A stretch of 64,000 bases of DNA from Orychophragmus violaceus (GCA_030180135.1 CM058239.1:111385318-111449317); one strand, 5' to 3'. Positions 11,111 to 23,562 are shown, counted from the stretch's first letter. Made by a program: numbers and translations. Notes: a model not told the origin generated them from the sequence alone.

Positions 11111-14021
11111 ACAATTCACAATATTAAAATAAACTATTGTGAGTAGAAAATCGATTATTCATATAATTAGGATATATTGTTTACAATTAGGTATTCTGAG
11201 GCAAAATGTACATATCTAAATTAGAACTTAGAAGATTTTCACCATGATTGCAACTATGCCTTGCTTTAGATTATATATAGTTAGAACTTAGAAGATTTTC
11301 ACCATGGTGTTACCATTTGTATTTGTTTATAGTTGAAAAAAGAAAATGAACAAATTATTTATTGCCTTTCTCCATTTAGGAAAAACAAAATATCAATATG
11401 CAAAGATATGTTGCCAATTAATTTTATTTATGTAATTTTTTTTCTAGTCATGTTCCCAGATTTTATTTAATATCATAAAAATATCAATAGCATTACAAGT
11501 AGTATTAGAGTCGAATCCACACGAGTGTAGAGTCATGTAGGTTGACAACAATTGGGGTCACTGTCTTAGTATGCAATAAGGGCGTTGGGCTCTGTTAGTG
11601 GGGAAGATTTTAATACCTCGCTTTCTAGAATATGGTGATGCATGACGAGTGCCTCAATGAATTGATTGAAATACCTAGATCACCAAAGTGCACTAACCTT
11701 TTCAGCAATACATTCACACATAACTCCAGAGCTATGTGTGCTAGAGCTAAGGAAATTTAAGGATGTGTGAACTACTCGAAAGTGATTTTCAATATCGTGT
11801 GAGTTATAATGGATGAGCTTAACAAAAAATTGTAAAGCATCAAGTCCTCTCGGTAGGTTTGTGTGGGCTAGGAAATGGTCAGTAAAAATTATTAACAGGT
11901 CCGGAAACGACTTAAATTGAGTGTAGAAAATTGGATCAATGAATGATTGCAGTGGTAGAAATATCTAGATTAAATCCCAGAAGGACATAGAACAAGTAAC
12001 AAATATCGAGTCTATGAGGGACTACGAATGATAAAATGTGATTAAAGTCCAAGAAAACTAAGGTCGTGGATATAATATCGGCTTAATGAGTCGATCGGGA
12101 AAGGGTCGGTAAAGGCAATTCAGTCTAGTGATACAATGGACTAATGGAGTTGATTTGGATTGATAAATCCAGTACTTGAGGTTTATCCGAGTGAGGCTGC
12201 TATCATTAGCTCCAGAAAAGGGCAATTGCATTTTTAACAATGATACTTAGACTTAGTATCACTTTAAACATTGAGAGTTTAGCAGTCACAATAGAAACCT
12301 TCAAACTAATGAATCTCACATTTAAAATCTTCAAACTAACCTTTGTGTTTGCGCCGGAAATTTAATTAATGGATCTGTTAACTCTATTTTGACTCCGTAA
12401 ACGGACTGTTAATTTTAATTAAAACGTGTTCATTAAAAAAATAAGTTTAAAATAATAAATTAAACAAAAAATTTGGTAGGTATTAGCCCGTGAGTCAACT
12501 CGACTGACTCGGTCTCGGTCAATGCCGAATCGTCCAACTCAATGATTATAGTTTATCTGCCAAATTAGTAGGATCTAACTGAAGTCAACCTGCAAAATTT
12601 TCAATGAGCTGCATTAGAATTTCACAACCTAGAAAGAAAAAAAAATCGATCTTTATACCAAATTTTGTTCATGACAGATGAAGCTAGAAGTGAAACTCAC
12701 AGCAGTAGAACCCTAATTTTCCCCAGATTTGAAAACGCAAAAGGGAAAAACTCGAGCTATAAATCAAAATGAACTTAAAAGCATCTAGATGAAGCAAGAG
12801 ATTCAAAACAGAACCAGATGAACAAACTGTGCAAGATTCGAAATTTCGATGAAGAATCGTGAAGCAGAAAGTAGAAAGTTTTGAGCAAAAAGATTAAGAA
12901 GGAGAGTTAAGTGAAGAATGTGGGAAAGAGAGAAAGGAATGTTGTGAAAACGAAGAGCGTGGTTCTTGGCCGGACAAACGTTCAACTCAACGACACCGAG
13001 TCAGTCGAGTTTACTCACGAGCTAATACCTACCAGGTTTCTCTTTTTTGTTTAATTTATTATTTTAAACTTATTTTTTAATTAGCACGTTTTAATTAGAG
13101 TAAACAGTCCGTTTACGGAGTCAAAATGGGGTTAACAAATCCGTTAATTAAATTGGCGGCGCAAACACGGAGGTCAGTTTGAAAGTTATAAATGCGAGTT
13201 TCATTAGTTTGAAGGTTTATTTTGTGAGTGCTAAACTCCAAAAGTTTTAAGTACAAGTAAGTCCAACTTTTATGGTTAAAAATGTGATTTTCCCCTAAAA
13301 AAAAGGAAATGGAACAAACCGTCATATTCATTGACGAATTCATTCGCAGTGGGGAGAATTATAACGCCCTAGATTCTAAATTATTTTATTTAAAATAATT
13401 AATTCAAAAGGGCAATTACTTCTCAAACAATTCAGTATATAGTGGGGGGTGGGTATCTTTGAGTGACCGGCCCTTACTCCTCGACAATTCCTGCAGAAAA
13501 AAATTTAAAAGTACAAGTTAGAAATCAAATAATTTAAGATTAATAACAGAAGTTGGAGTTAACATAAAAATTTACCTCAAAAAATTTAAGAAATTGAAGA
13601 GTTTATTAGAAATTTTGCTATTCGAAATTTAAAGAAATTGAAGAGTTTATTAGAAGAGTAGTAAAAGGTTTGAAGATGAAAAAAGAGGAAATCAGATATA
13701 TATTTATAAATTGTATTTCGACAACAAAATCGGAAATCCGATGGATTTCCGACGAGATGGGTTTATGGTTTCTTTAGGGTATGGTTTTTGGGATTCTAAG
13801 ACTTCGGTACTTATGTTATACCTAAATGACAAGGTTTATTGAAAAATATAGTTTCTTTATATACAAATTATCGATAATTTATGTTTTTGGTAAATCGAGC
13901 GATTGTCATATCTAAGATCTTCTTAAACATCATTGTATACTAAAAACTGTTGTCGTCCGACATACGGGATTTTCTTAAAACCATAGAATATGTGTTCTAA
14001 GAGAATTTAAAGAATGGTATG
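11111..14021 (+). repeat. Copy 0: diverged partial copy of the 4.06-kb DEFL-array unit
   Basis: From about 11111 the sequence matches 36060-38023 of unit 1, with scattered substitutions and one large insertion (12220-13295). It stops abruptly at 14021 where an Athila-like LTR begins. The DEFL gene that would lie to its left is absent; caulimovirid sequence occupies that side. No coding sequence is supported here. The copy is clearly more diverged than units 1-3 are from one another, so it is an older duplicate. Confidence 0.82.
12220..13295. mobile_element. Non-autonomous MULE-like element with long terminal inverted repeats
   Basis: The left end starts GGGCAATTGCATTTTTAAC and the right end, inverted, starts GGGGAAAATCACATTTTTAAC. 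Inverted similarity continues for more than 250 bp per side; for example, the spacer GGTAGGTATTAGC-type blocks at 12475 and 13027 mirror each other. The interruption is proven by units 1-3, which lack it at the same place. Flanking 9-mers (12211-12219 and 13296-13304) agree at about six of nine positions, so a decayed 9-bp target duplication is possible. No transposase is seen. Long inverted repeats with GGG ends suggest Mutator-like; this is inference. Confidence 0.72.
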
Positions 14022-15204
14022 TGATATATCATGGTTTTTACAGGTTTTTAACCACGATATAAGTATACATATTGAGTCTTTAACCTTGTATTCTGGAGTC
14101 TATTGAGCCATTTACAGGTTTCCATACGTTTGGAGTTAATTGAGAGTTTTAGAGCATTCTGGAGAACTTTTAGAGCACTTGTACGTGAAGGAGATTTTAG
14201 AGTCGATATTTGGTGTTAGTGTCGATCGACACTGCCTTAGTGTCGGTCGACACTGCCTTAGTGTCGGTCGACACTGCCTTAGTGTCGGTCGACACCCAGC
14301 TCGATCACAAGTTATGCGCATCGTTTTAGACAAGTCTTGAAGATTTGCACAGAAGCCCGAAAGTTTCTATTATTTCTAATTTAACCCCAAAACATGTTTA
14401 GACTATTTAAGTAGGGTTTTCAGACACTTGTGAGGCTACGCTTTATTCTATCAGATATTAGGAGATTTTGGGGGTGGTCTTGTACTCGAGAGAGAAGAGA
14501 TTTCGAACCCCTGTTCTTATTCTTTTGATTTTTATGATATATACTTTGATCATGTTTATTGTTATGATTGCCATGTCTGAGTAGTTCTCTTGTTAGATTT
14601 AGGGATTCTCATTAGGGATTTCGTGAAATTATAGATTGATTGATTAATTAGGATTCAAAACATCTAGTTCTTCATCTAGGTTGTTTTTAATGCATAATCT
14701 GAATTAGCTATTGGATTATTGATATCAGATTGATTAGCGCAACGAGATTTGGTTAAACCTAGTTGAGAAAATTAACTATTCGCAAAGTGATTTGGCTTAG
14801 GGAAAGAAAAAACCTGAATTAAATGCATGTTTAGAACTCTAGAATTCGCAAAGAGATTTGGCTTTCTAGGTTGTTAGACATAGTTAGCATTCGCAGCGAG
14901 AGTTGGTTTGTTATATGTTAGTGATTCTAGTTCTAGAACATCGATATCTGAATCATGTTGATTGGTTAATCTATATTCCTGATTTCCTAAGAACTTCCCT
15001 AAGTCTAGCTCTTTCGCTTATTGATCACACACTCTTTTAATTACTTGCATCGTTTACTGTTTACATATGTCTTGCTTAGCTTAATTCGACTGCATACAAT
15101 CTATCGTGTGAAACTTGAGTCTTTGTGGATTCGATACCCTAGATACTACATCGTTCGACACTGTGCACGTGCAGTTAGAATAGGGATTAAAATTTGCTCT
15201 ATCA
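14022..15204 (+). repeat. 5' LTR of plus-strand Athila-like element
   Basis: The repeat starts TGATATATCATGGTTTTTAC, like the LTR at 4811-6028, and ends CTCTATCA just before the primer site. Near 14219-14297 it holds four copies of a 21-bp unit, GTGTCGGTCGACACTGCCTTA (first copy CGATCG). Those direct repeats create short ORFs on both strands that should not be taken as genes. Confidence 0.85.
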
Positions 15205-15210
15205 AGTTTT

Positions 15211-15228
15211 TGGCGCCGTTTCCAAGGA
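15211..15228 (+). other. Degenerate tRNA-Asp primer-binding site
   Basis: TGGCGCCGTTTCCAAGGA differs at three positions from the intact site of the minus-strand sister element. It lies six bases after the LTR end. Confidence 0.75.
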
Positions 15229-15354
15229 CTCTTTGAGTTCGCCGATAGATTTTGTACTAGAATTTAGACAAATTGTTTTCTTTTCTTTGTTACTTACATC
15301 TCTTGTCTTTGTAGCTGCAGGAAACAACGAGCATGAGCATTCAGTGTCGATCGA

Positions 15355-16894
15355 TGATGTGTTGTGTTTTTGAGTGTTTCTAGGCTTAATTAAGAGTGTG
15401 ATTTAGCTTTAGGCAAAGCATTTAGACAACATTATTGTGTCTTAACTTTAGGTTAGTGCATTTAGGCATCATTAAGTTAGGTGTGCTTTGTTTGTTCTTT
15501 TTGTAGGTGGTGGATGACCAAAAGGAGCACCAAGGAATGATGGAGAAGGTAGGGACCAAAGGAGCATCTAGACAAAGTGGAAAAACAGCTAAGGATCGAG
15601 CTGGACACTCACAGCGGCTTCTCACAGCGGCCACCCCAGGCCGCTACGAAGGGACAACGGAAGACACAATTCTTCAGCGGCTGGCACAGCGGCATCTCCA
15701 GGCCGCTGGGCACTCATAGCGGATTCTCACAGCGGCCACCCCAGGCCGCTACGAAGGGACAGCGGAAGACCAATTTCTCCAGCGGCCCGCGCAGCGACTC
15801 ACCCAGGCCGTTGGGCACTCATAGCGGGGTTCCGCAGCGGCCTCCCCAGGCCGCTGTGAACCTACTTTTTCACACATGCCACTTTTTCTTTTACTTTCGG
15901 CTTGTAGACCACCCCATGTGTTTGTGGTCGACCAATGCACGTTTTTGTGATCTATTTAAAGGCCCTTAGTGTCTAAGAAGAGCCATATCACTTCTTGTAA
16001 ACAATTACTTCAAACAAATTTAGTTTTCTTGATCTTTTTATGCAATTTGAGTTGTGTTCTTAAGTTCTTCTTTGAGTTCTTCATACTTGTTTCATTTCTT
16101 GTTCTTCTTGTTAAATCATGCTTTGTTTTATTGTTGCTATGGCTAGTGAGTAGTTTTCCTTAAGTTTCTGGGTATGAGCTGAGGTAAGGGTGATCTAGAA
16201 ATGGTTTAGGTTGTTTAAATAACTTGGGAATATTGGTTTCTTACTTGCTAGAAGTTCTTAATGCTAGGATTGAAATGGCCACTCAACTCCTTGATCTTAA
16301 ATGTTGCTAGCACCGAGAGGTGTAGTTTATGTTTGAATCTCTATCAAGTGCTTTACATTCTTAGCCAACGAGAGTTGATGTTTAAGGTGTTTAGTGGTAG
16401 TAAGAACTTGACCTTATTGCATAGCTATCTTGAAATTGCCAACGAGAGTTGATGTTAATGCTTGATAGATATAGGGTTATTATCACGAGAGTGGATTAAC
16501 TAGAAATCGTTGTTCTTAGCCTAAGAAATCACCCATTGTTTACTGAATGCTTCTGAACTAAATAATGATCACCCGAACCGAAACTCAACCCAAGGAACTT
16601 AGCTTTTAATCAATTGTTTTCAATCAACTTATTTCTCTGTTTATGTTCTGTTTTTGCTCTGTTTTAAGCTCACCATTGTTACTATTATCGAGTTTAATCA
16701 TGTTTGGAATTTGGTTCTATTGTTAGTCTTTAGAAATAAAACCCACAAACAATTTGGTTGCACTTAGATTAAGAGAACACCTGCATTCTTAGTGCGTTTA
16801 ATCACCTGAGTGGATTGACACCTCAAAACTATAACGACTAGGTTGTATACTTGCAACTGAAGTAAGTGAAGAGGAACTGATTTATTGCTTATCA
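15355..16894 (+). mobile_element. Solo LTR (Athila-type) nested in the leader
   Basis: A 1540-bp sequence begins TGATGTGTTGTG and ends TTGCTTATCA, flanked on both sides by ATCGA (15350-15354 and 16895-16899), a 5-bp target duplication. No internal region is present, so it is the product of LTR-LTR recombination. It contains a GC-rich block at about 15606-15862, with repeated CAGCGGCC...AGGCCGCT inverted motifs. A TATTTAAAGG box lies near 15953, and a long AT-rich part carries CAACGAGAGTTGATG repeats. Length and style fit an Athila LTR; the host family was not verified. Confidence 0.85.
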
Positions 16895-16935
16895 ATCGAC
16901 ATACACTCTTCGCGGGAATCATTTTGATTTCAGTA

Positions 16936-18139
16936 TATGCCTAATCGTCACACAGGAGCAACCCGGACGAGAAGTTGTTGAATCTTGGAAATCAGCAGCT
17001 TGCTAGACTTGAGAGAACAAACATAAATGTGCAGAGGTCTGTGAGGATGATGAATCCGAATGTTTTTGTGTTGACTCGGGATGCATAAGGTGTTTTGAGA
17101 GATTTGCAGAACAATCTCTACAAAGATCAGTGACGGATATTTGATGCAGAAAGGAATGTGATTCATGAACCTTAGCGACAGATTGTTAATCCTAACGCTG
17201 GAGCTCAAGGTGGAGGAGCAGAAGGAGCTCATGGACAACCTAATCCACCACCTAATCCTTCAGCTGGGAGGACTATTGCTGACTACAACAGACCTGATGA
17301 GTTCTATGCTAATCGGTATGCGATTGTGCCTCCTTCTATTCAGAGGAATGAATTCGAGCTAAAGACTTCCTACTACACTCTCGTGGGACAGCACCTCTTT
17401 CATGGATACGCACATGAGAACCTTATGGATTACATCGAAGACTTTGAGTCTTTGGTTACTGGGATGAAGCATAATGAAGTGAGCTATGACTTCATGCACT
17501 GCAAGCTTTTCCCAAACTCTCTTGGAGGAGAAGCTGCAAACTGGCTAAAGCAGATTCCACCTAGGACTCTGACTACTTGGGATGCAATTAAAATGAAGTT
17601 CTTGAGACACTTCGATGATGATGCTCAAAGTGATCAGCTGAGAGAAGATCTTCTGACATTCAAGCAGGGACCTACAAAGACTCTAAAGACTGCTTGGTTG
17701 AGGTTTAAGATGTACCAGAGAGACTACACAAGAGAGCATATTGGAAGCTATGATGGAGCAGCTTCTTGAGAGACAGCAGCAGACCACAGTGAGCTTTAAC
17801 TCGAAGCTTGATGCCTTGTACACTGATTTGAATGGAAAATTTGAGTCTTTGAAAACTCATGTGAAGCAACTGGATAAGGGTGTATCTCAGATTTCAGGTT
17901 CAATCAAGGGGAAGAATGCTCAAAATGCCCATATCAACGCCATCTCGGTTCAGATTGAAAATGGGCTAGATCATCAACAAGGATTTGAGGTTAAGGCTAT
18001 GAAAATCGTGGATAATAGTCGAAAATCCAAAGCTGCAGACTCAGCGTCGATCGACACGACTTATGAGTGTCGGTCGACACTGCTTGAAAAAACAGAGTTT
18101 TCAAGTTTTGAAGAACCGAGATCGACATTGATCTTCTAG
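16936..18139 (+). pseudogene. Athila-like gag with internal deletion
   Basis: The start MPNRHTGATRTRS matches the gag start of the sister element. A frameshift and several stops follow before the domain is recognisable at about 17280-17745: ADYNRPDEFYANRYAIVPPS, ENLMDYIEDFESLVTGMKHN, LFPNSLGGEAANWLKQI, FLRHFDDDAQSDQ. At about 17737 the text jumps from QRDYTREH to the coiled-coil region MEAMMEQLLERQQQTTVSF. Roughly 600 bp present in the sister element are therefore missing. The coiled-coil part stays open to 18139. Confidence 0.82.
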
Positions 18140-19427
18140 CTATATCACTGAGTGTTGATCGACATGCACCTAGTGTCGGTCGACACCTAGCTTCAATGGT
18201 GATTTCGAGTTCTCATGACAAACGTAAATCGACCAAGCTTGATTCTGAGGTGGACATTCCTGGGAAATTGACGAAGGATTCAGAATACGCGTCGAGTGTC
18301 GACCAACACCACTTCAGCGTCGATCGACACTACGGTCATGCATAACCAGTTTCAATTAAATCTTGTGTTGTTTCTGAAGAGAAGTTTTACAAACCTCCTA
18401 TACCTTTCCCCAGGGTTGCTACAAAGTCTAAACAGGAGCTGGATGAAGTCAAATGCATGGAAGTAATGGATAAGAATCTGAATGAGATTCCACCAGTTGA
18501 TGATTTACGAATTCACCCTTGTCTGCAGAGATATATGAAGAAGATGATCTACATGGGTGTTGATTTAAAAGAAGGGGTGGTAGTGGTACCTAAGCAAGTC
18601 AGTTCTATGCTGCTGAATTAGATTCTAGAGAAGCTACCAGATCCAGGTGTATTTGTCCTAGATTGCTCTATCTTTAAGGACAGCTTCAAGATCTCCTTAT
18701 GTGACTTGGGAGCTAGTGTGAATCTCATGCCATACTCTGTGGCGGAGAGATTGGGATTGACAGACTTCCAGCAGACTAGGATCTCTCTAATCCTAGCTGA
18801 TCGATCGAAGAGGATTCCAGAAGGAGTTCTTGAGGACATCCCTATCAGATTTGGAAACTACTTGATTCCAACAGACTTTCGTGGTGCTTAAATATGATAT
18901 AGAACCGGATGATCCTCTGCTAGTTGGGACATCCTTCTTAGCTACATCTGGAGTAGTGATTGATTTGAGGCGCAGTCTAATTGATCTCCACCTGGGAGAT
19001 AAGCCTCTTCACTTTAAGATGGATAAGCTGCGAAAACCCACCATTGATGGTTAAGCTTTCAGTGTTGAGGTAGAGCAAAAAGTTCAGATTTGTGAGGCTA
19101 CAATGTCTGATATTGGAGAAGAGAAGATGGTGGTTCGTCAGGAATCTACACTAACATCTCCAGAGCCTGAAACTTCTCATAAGTAGAATACTCCAAACAT
19201 CAAATATCCACCAAAGCGTAGGTACGCATCTTCTAAACTTAAACATCCTAACTTCATTGTTGTGAAAGAAGGGAAACGCTCTATCCCACCCAAGCTTCAC
19301 TCCCGCCCTGGATCTATTCTCTCTTTCCTTGGACAATCTCATGCTAATACTGCTTATAAACCTCCATGGATGAGAATACTTTCGCAGAGGCACTCTTTGC
19401 CTATGTTAAAACCCCCGGGAGTCTGAT
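18140..19427 (+). pseudogene. Athila-like protease region, broken
   Basis: From about 18376 the frame gives FYKPPIPFPRVATKSKQELD and HPCLQRYMKKM. After an in-frame TAG at 18619 come FVLDCSIFKDSF and CDLGASVNLMPYSVAERLG (active site D-L-G). A frame change near 18882 follows NYLIPTDF; the next part YDIEPDDPLLVGTSFLATSG is readable to about 19427 with more stops, ending in a SHANTAYKPPWM tail. Three palindrome pairs lie upstream (about 18048-18082, 18150-18190, 18297-18330). Confidence 0.82.
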
Positions 19428-20073
19428 CTCCTACCCATAGTCAAGCTAACTACTAAAAACAAGCGGTGAGTGGGAGGCAACCCACTGTTGGGTCAGTTTT
19501 TCTTTTATTTTTTGTTTTTGGTTTTGTTTCTTTCATTTTTTTCTATCTTTGGTGTGCCAGAAACGTGACGAACATGTTGCAGACATCAGTGTCGGTCGAC
19601 ACTTTCGTAGTGTCGGTCGACACTTCCGTAGTGTCGGTTGACAAAAGACGGACCAAAGTCGAGGACGCTCGATTTGGATCAGAAATTTGTCGACCTAAGC
19701 CTAGTGTCACTCGACACTGGCTGTGTGTCGGTCGACACTCATCACGCATGCAGGTAAGGTTTATGATTTTCCGAATTTCATTAGATTATACCTTGTTATC
19801 CCAAGCCCAATCTTATATAACACTGAGGACAGTGTTGTTTAAGTGTGGGGGGAGGTAGTTTACTAACCACCGTTTGCTTTCTTTTCTTAGAGTCAATCCA
19901 TTTTTTGTGTCTATTTTACTTAGTCAAAACTAGTATGAAGCTATGATTTTTCGAGGAGATTTTCACATTTACAGGATCCTAAGTGACCATTGGACAAACT
20001 TGCAACAGCTATATGACTGTTAGAAAACCACACACGGATCAATGTGAGAGTCGGAACTCGCATTGTCAAAACT
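19428..20073 (+). other. 3' noncoding region of plus-strand Athila-like element
   Basis: It contains the GTGGGAGGCAACCCA block at about 19470 and palindromes at 19588-19645 and 19708-19742. A polypurine-like AAGTGTGGGGGGAGG lies at 19841-19855, then sequence colinear with 1100-1400 (minus) of the sister element. It ends where the Tat-like LTR starts. Confidence 0.72.
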
Positions 20074-21153
20074 TGTAGAGCAAACTTTTAGGGAACATAA
20101 ATCTCAAAGATAAAAACACCGAGATAGGAACCTGGAGGATATTTTATTGATATTTGATCGGAAAAGAGAGTACAAAGAACGAAAACGGCTAAGAAAATTT
20201 CTAAGCTATTAAGTCTAGATGCTAGGGTTTTTTGCTCTATCTAAATCATATGAATACTATCTTCTTATATAGCTGCGGCAAGTCGGCTCCGGGAATCTTA
20301 TTCCGCGATATATTCGGAAATCTTCCTATTATCGTCTGTTTCCATTTCCGTTAATATTTACATTTTCAGCTCGGATTTTCCTCTTTAGCTCGGAGATATC
20401 TTCATCTTCACTTCTTCGAGTTTATGTTCTCTCTTTGGCGACTATCTTTCCGCGGCTTAACCTAATTTGCCGAATGGGCTGAAAATGGATGGTCCGAGTC
20501 CGTTTGTGCATAGACTTCTTTATTCGGCCGAAAGTTTTGGAAATACAAATGTTGTATGTTTGGGCCCAAATTCGTATTTCCTCTAACTTTATCCGATGGT
20601 TTTGGTTTAACGGCCAAGAAGGAGATATCGGAAAATGTTTGGTCATACGATCTAAGTGGAATATCCAGTCAGATATTTTTGAGAAGCAAAATCAGCACGG
20701 ACGTCCCTAAAGATGCATTCAGCTCGGAAATTCCGAAGGAGTGAATTATGCTCGGAAAATGAAAAGGGAAATGATCAGATGCAAGCTGGTTCAGCTCGGA
20801 ATTACGAGCTGGTTTAGCTCAGATTTATGAGCTGGTTTAGCTCGGATCCGAGCTGTTTTGGCTCGGAAATTCCGAGCTGGTTTCTGTTTCAGCTCGAAAG
20901 TTGCATGTTCGGATGTTTCGTCTATCCGTAGTTTCTGTCGAGATATGTGTTTGTCCGATCGATCCATTTCGTATGAAATGTTGTCCGTTGAATCATTTCG
21001 TATAAAAGATTATCTATACGAAGTCATCGACGCTTTGTATAACTTGTCATTTGTACGAAGTTCTGTTTATCTGAAATGGATGTTTTTCCGTGTCCGATCG
21101 TCTGATCCTGTTCTCGGTTATTGTTTTCGTCAAGGGTTTTTTGACCCCCAACA
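20074..21153 (-). repeat. 3' LTR of Tat-like element
   Basis: On the minus strand it starts TGTTGGGGGTCAAAAAACCC directly after the polypurine tract and ends near 20074 in CTCTACA; the outer edge is inferred from where Athila-like sequence stops. It contains repeated AGCTCGGAAATTCCGAGCTGG-like palindromic blocks at about 20785-20895, also found in the 3' region at 28110-28280. Confidence 0.72.
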
Positions 21154-21168
21154 GTTAGCCCCCCAGCT
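21154..21168 (-). other. Polypurine tract of Tat-like element
   Basis: The minus strand reads AGCTGGGGGGCTAAC immediately before the LTR TGTTGGGGGTC. Together they set element polarity. Confidence 0.72.
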
Positions 21169-21261
21169 CGTCAGACTCGAGTGCGATGATGGCTAGGTTA
21201 TTTTGTATTCGAGGCGAAAACAATCGTCCAAAAGATCCTCATTATCTCGAAATCCCATGCC

Positions 21262-21575
21262 CTTGGGAAATCTATAAATATCTACTTCTCCCCATTTCCT
21301 TTTTCACTCCTTCACTCCAAAGAGAGTTGCTCAAAGGTAACTTCTCTCTCTAACTCCTTAGCTTTTGTGAGTTTTACCAAAATTTCTTGCTCCATTCTTG
21401 TGAACCTAGAAGCTTTGGATCTTTTCCAAGTTTAGACTTCTGTTTTACGGCGTTTTCGTAGCGGATGACAAACCATCCGTCAACTCGCGGTTATGCTAAT
21501 TTTTCTTCCGAAGGAGAGTCTCCCGGGGTTTGACAATCGACTAGATCTCGTGCTAGTCGACCTCGTTCCTCGGCC
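21262..21575 (+). promoter_or_regulatory. Putative promoter and 5' leader of antisense gene
   Basis: TATAAATA at 21273-21280 lies 300 bp before the first ATG of the antisense gene. A CT-rich start-like stretch (21300-21355) and a possible intron lie in the leader. The promoter sits just inside the element, beside the polypurine tract, and points away from the 3' LTR. Confidence 0.5.
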
Positions 21576-23562
21576 GTGGCGGATGCCATGTCTCCGGAAA
21601 ATGGTCAATGCTTAGGTGGTACGATTAAGGAAGAGTTTGAAGACACTTGCGTTAGTAGAGAAGAAGCCTTGCGCCATTGGGATCTTTCTCCAGAAAAGCC
21701 GAAAAAGGCTCGTCCGAGGAAAAAGAAAGAGATCCTGAATCCTGGTTGTTCGACACTATCCACGGCAAAATCGATTGCGAAGCTTCGGCGCGATTTCAGA
21801 ATTCCCGAAAACGTGACAATCAAGGTGCCATCTTCCAGCGACCGAGTTATCTCTCCCCTGAAAGGTTATTTTTCGGTGTATTAGTACTTCTTCACGTCGT
21901 GCTTCCTTTTGTTTCCGATTCATGTGCTCATAATCCTTTACCTTCGCCGTCACGGATTAGCTCTTACGCAGATTACTCCTCGTAGCTTGCGGCATTAGAT
22001 CGGCATACGAGTTCGCAGTTTTGAATGCGAAGTCGATCTTCGAGTGTTACATCTTCATAACTTGTTGCTCATGATTCCGATAAGGCGTTGTCCCGCGCAT
22101 TACCTCAAGCCTTATCCGCATTGGACGATAGTTCGGATTTCAAAAGTCAAGATCCCAAATGGCGACACCATTTTTTCAAGGTTTTGATCGATGAGGCGTT
22201 CGTCGGAGAGGATTGTATTCCACTGATGAAATCGAAATGGGGAAATCTTGGCAGCAGACTTGGTTGTTTTCGTCGTTTATATCCATTATCGGCCGGCCTT
22301 CTAATATTTTGTTTTGTTTTTTCACCTCGCAGAGAAAGATATCTGCTTGAGGTCTTCCCCAAACTTGATTGGCCTTGCGGGGAATTGCAGGACGGTCATC
22401 CGAGCGAGTCAAATGGAAATGACCCGTCAAGCGACGAGGACCGATGAATGCGCGGAGGACGATGAACGTCCCGATGATGTGTTACTTCAGGATGACGGCT
22501 CGATCTCCGCATGGCTTGAGGACGGGGTGGAGCTTCCTCAGTTTGATTATTATGGATTTGAGGAGTGGATCTGTCAAGATCCTACGCTGGGCGAGGGTAT
22601 TCCCGGCGCTTGTACCAATGCCAATAATGGCGAGGGGATAACCATTTCTTGAGTTCCTCCCGAATCATAAGACCAGGTTGTCGCGTCCGAGTCCAGTCGA
22701 AGGCCGAAAAAGAGACATGGAAAGGATGTTGAGGTTCCGCAACCTGATTTCGATCCGGGACGGTCTAGTCGCGACAATGGTAGTTTTATGTACACCAACG
22801 CTGCCGAGGTTGCCAGTTTTTGTGCGAATGTCTATCAGCTTGGAGACTACCCAACAAAGTACAAGGATATGATTTGTGGCGACTCTCTTGTTTGTGCGGT
22901 GCACGACATGTTAAGTGTTAGTCTCTTTCTTTCTATATAAGGCACTATTTTCTTTCCTCGCAACTTTATTCATTGTAAAAAATTGTTTCAGGCGTGGGCC
23001 TCGATTAATCACCATGTTGTCGAGTCCAATGGGAAGTTTCGAAGGATTCAGGATCGCATTGCAAGGAATTCTGTTGACAACGCAAACTTGGCGAATTCTG
23101 TTGCCGCTCTGAAAGCTTCCATCGAAAACGGGAAAAGCGAGTTTGAGGCAGCGAGACTCTCCCTCGATACAGAGAGGAACAGAGTTTTTACCGAAGTTGA
23201 GGTTTTGAGAACTCAACTCATTGAAAGAGAGATTTCTCGTGAGGCGTCTCTTTGGGATGCGACTGAGAGAGGAAATAGAGAAATGTTTAAGAAAATCGCG
23301 TCTCGATTCTATAAATTCCGCAAAATTTTCTCGAAGTTGTCGTCTGCTATAGAGGGGCAAAGTCAGTTTGTCGCGGCGAGGAGCAACCTAGATTTGATTG
23401 CCGATTTGAGAGCCGAGGGTCCTCCTGCGTTTGAGTCTGAAGAAGCAAATCTAAGCACTACAGAAAATTCGTGTATTGATAGCTACCGTAAAACGCTATG
23501 TATCGATACGATAGCGTTGTGTTACCCGCTATGTCATCGACCGCGATAAAAAGTCTGACACT

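Larger units (their letters stand above)
14022..20073 (+). mobile_element. Athila-like Ty3 retrotransposon, gag-protease only, 3' end lost
   Basis: This is a second member of the family seen at 1-6028, in opposite orientation. Order: 5' LTR, mutated tRNA-Asp primer site, leader carrying a nested solo LTR, gag with internal deletion, protease, 3' noncoding region. It is cut at about 20073 by the 3' LTR of a Tat-like element, so no 3' LTR remains. It interrupts copy 0 of the DEFL unit at 14021. It is more decayed than the minus-strand member. Confidence 0.86.

Noticed and set aside
14219..14297. CRISPR array
   Set aside because: Direct 21-bp repeats have no unique spacers and lie in a plant LTR.
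14136..14340. ORFs on both strands of the LTR (CRPTLRQ repeats)
   Set aside because: Translation of a 21-bp direct repeat; no coding evidence.
15422..15969. Overlapping ORFs in the solo LTR
   Set aside because: GC-rich repeats read in several frames; no similarity to a protein family.
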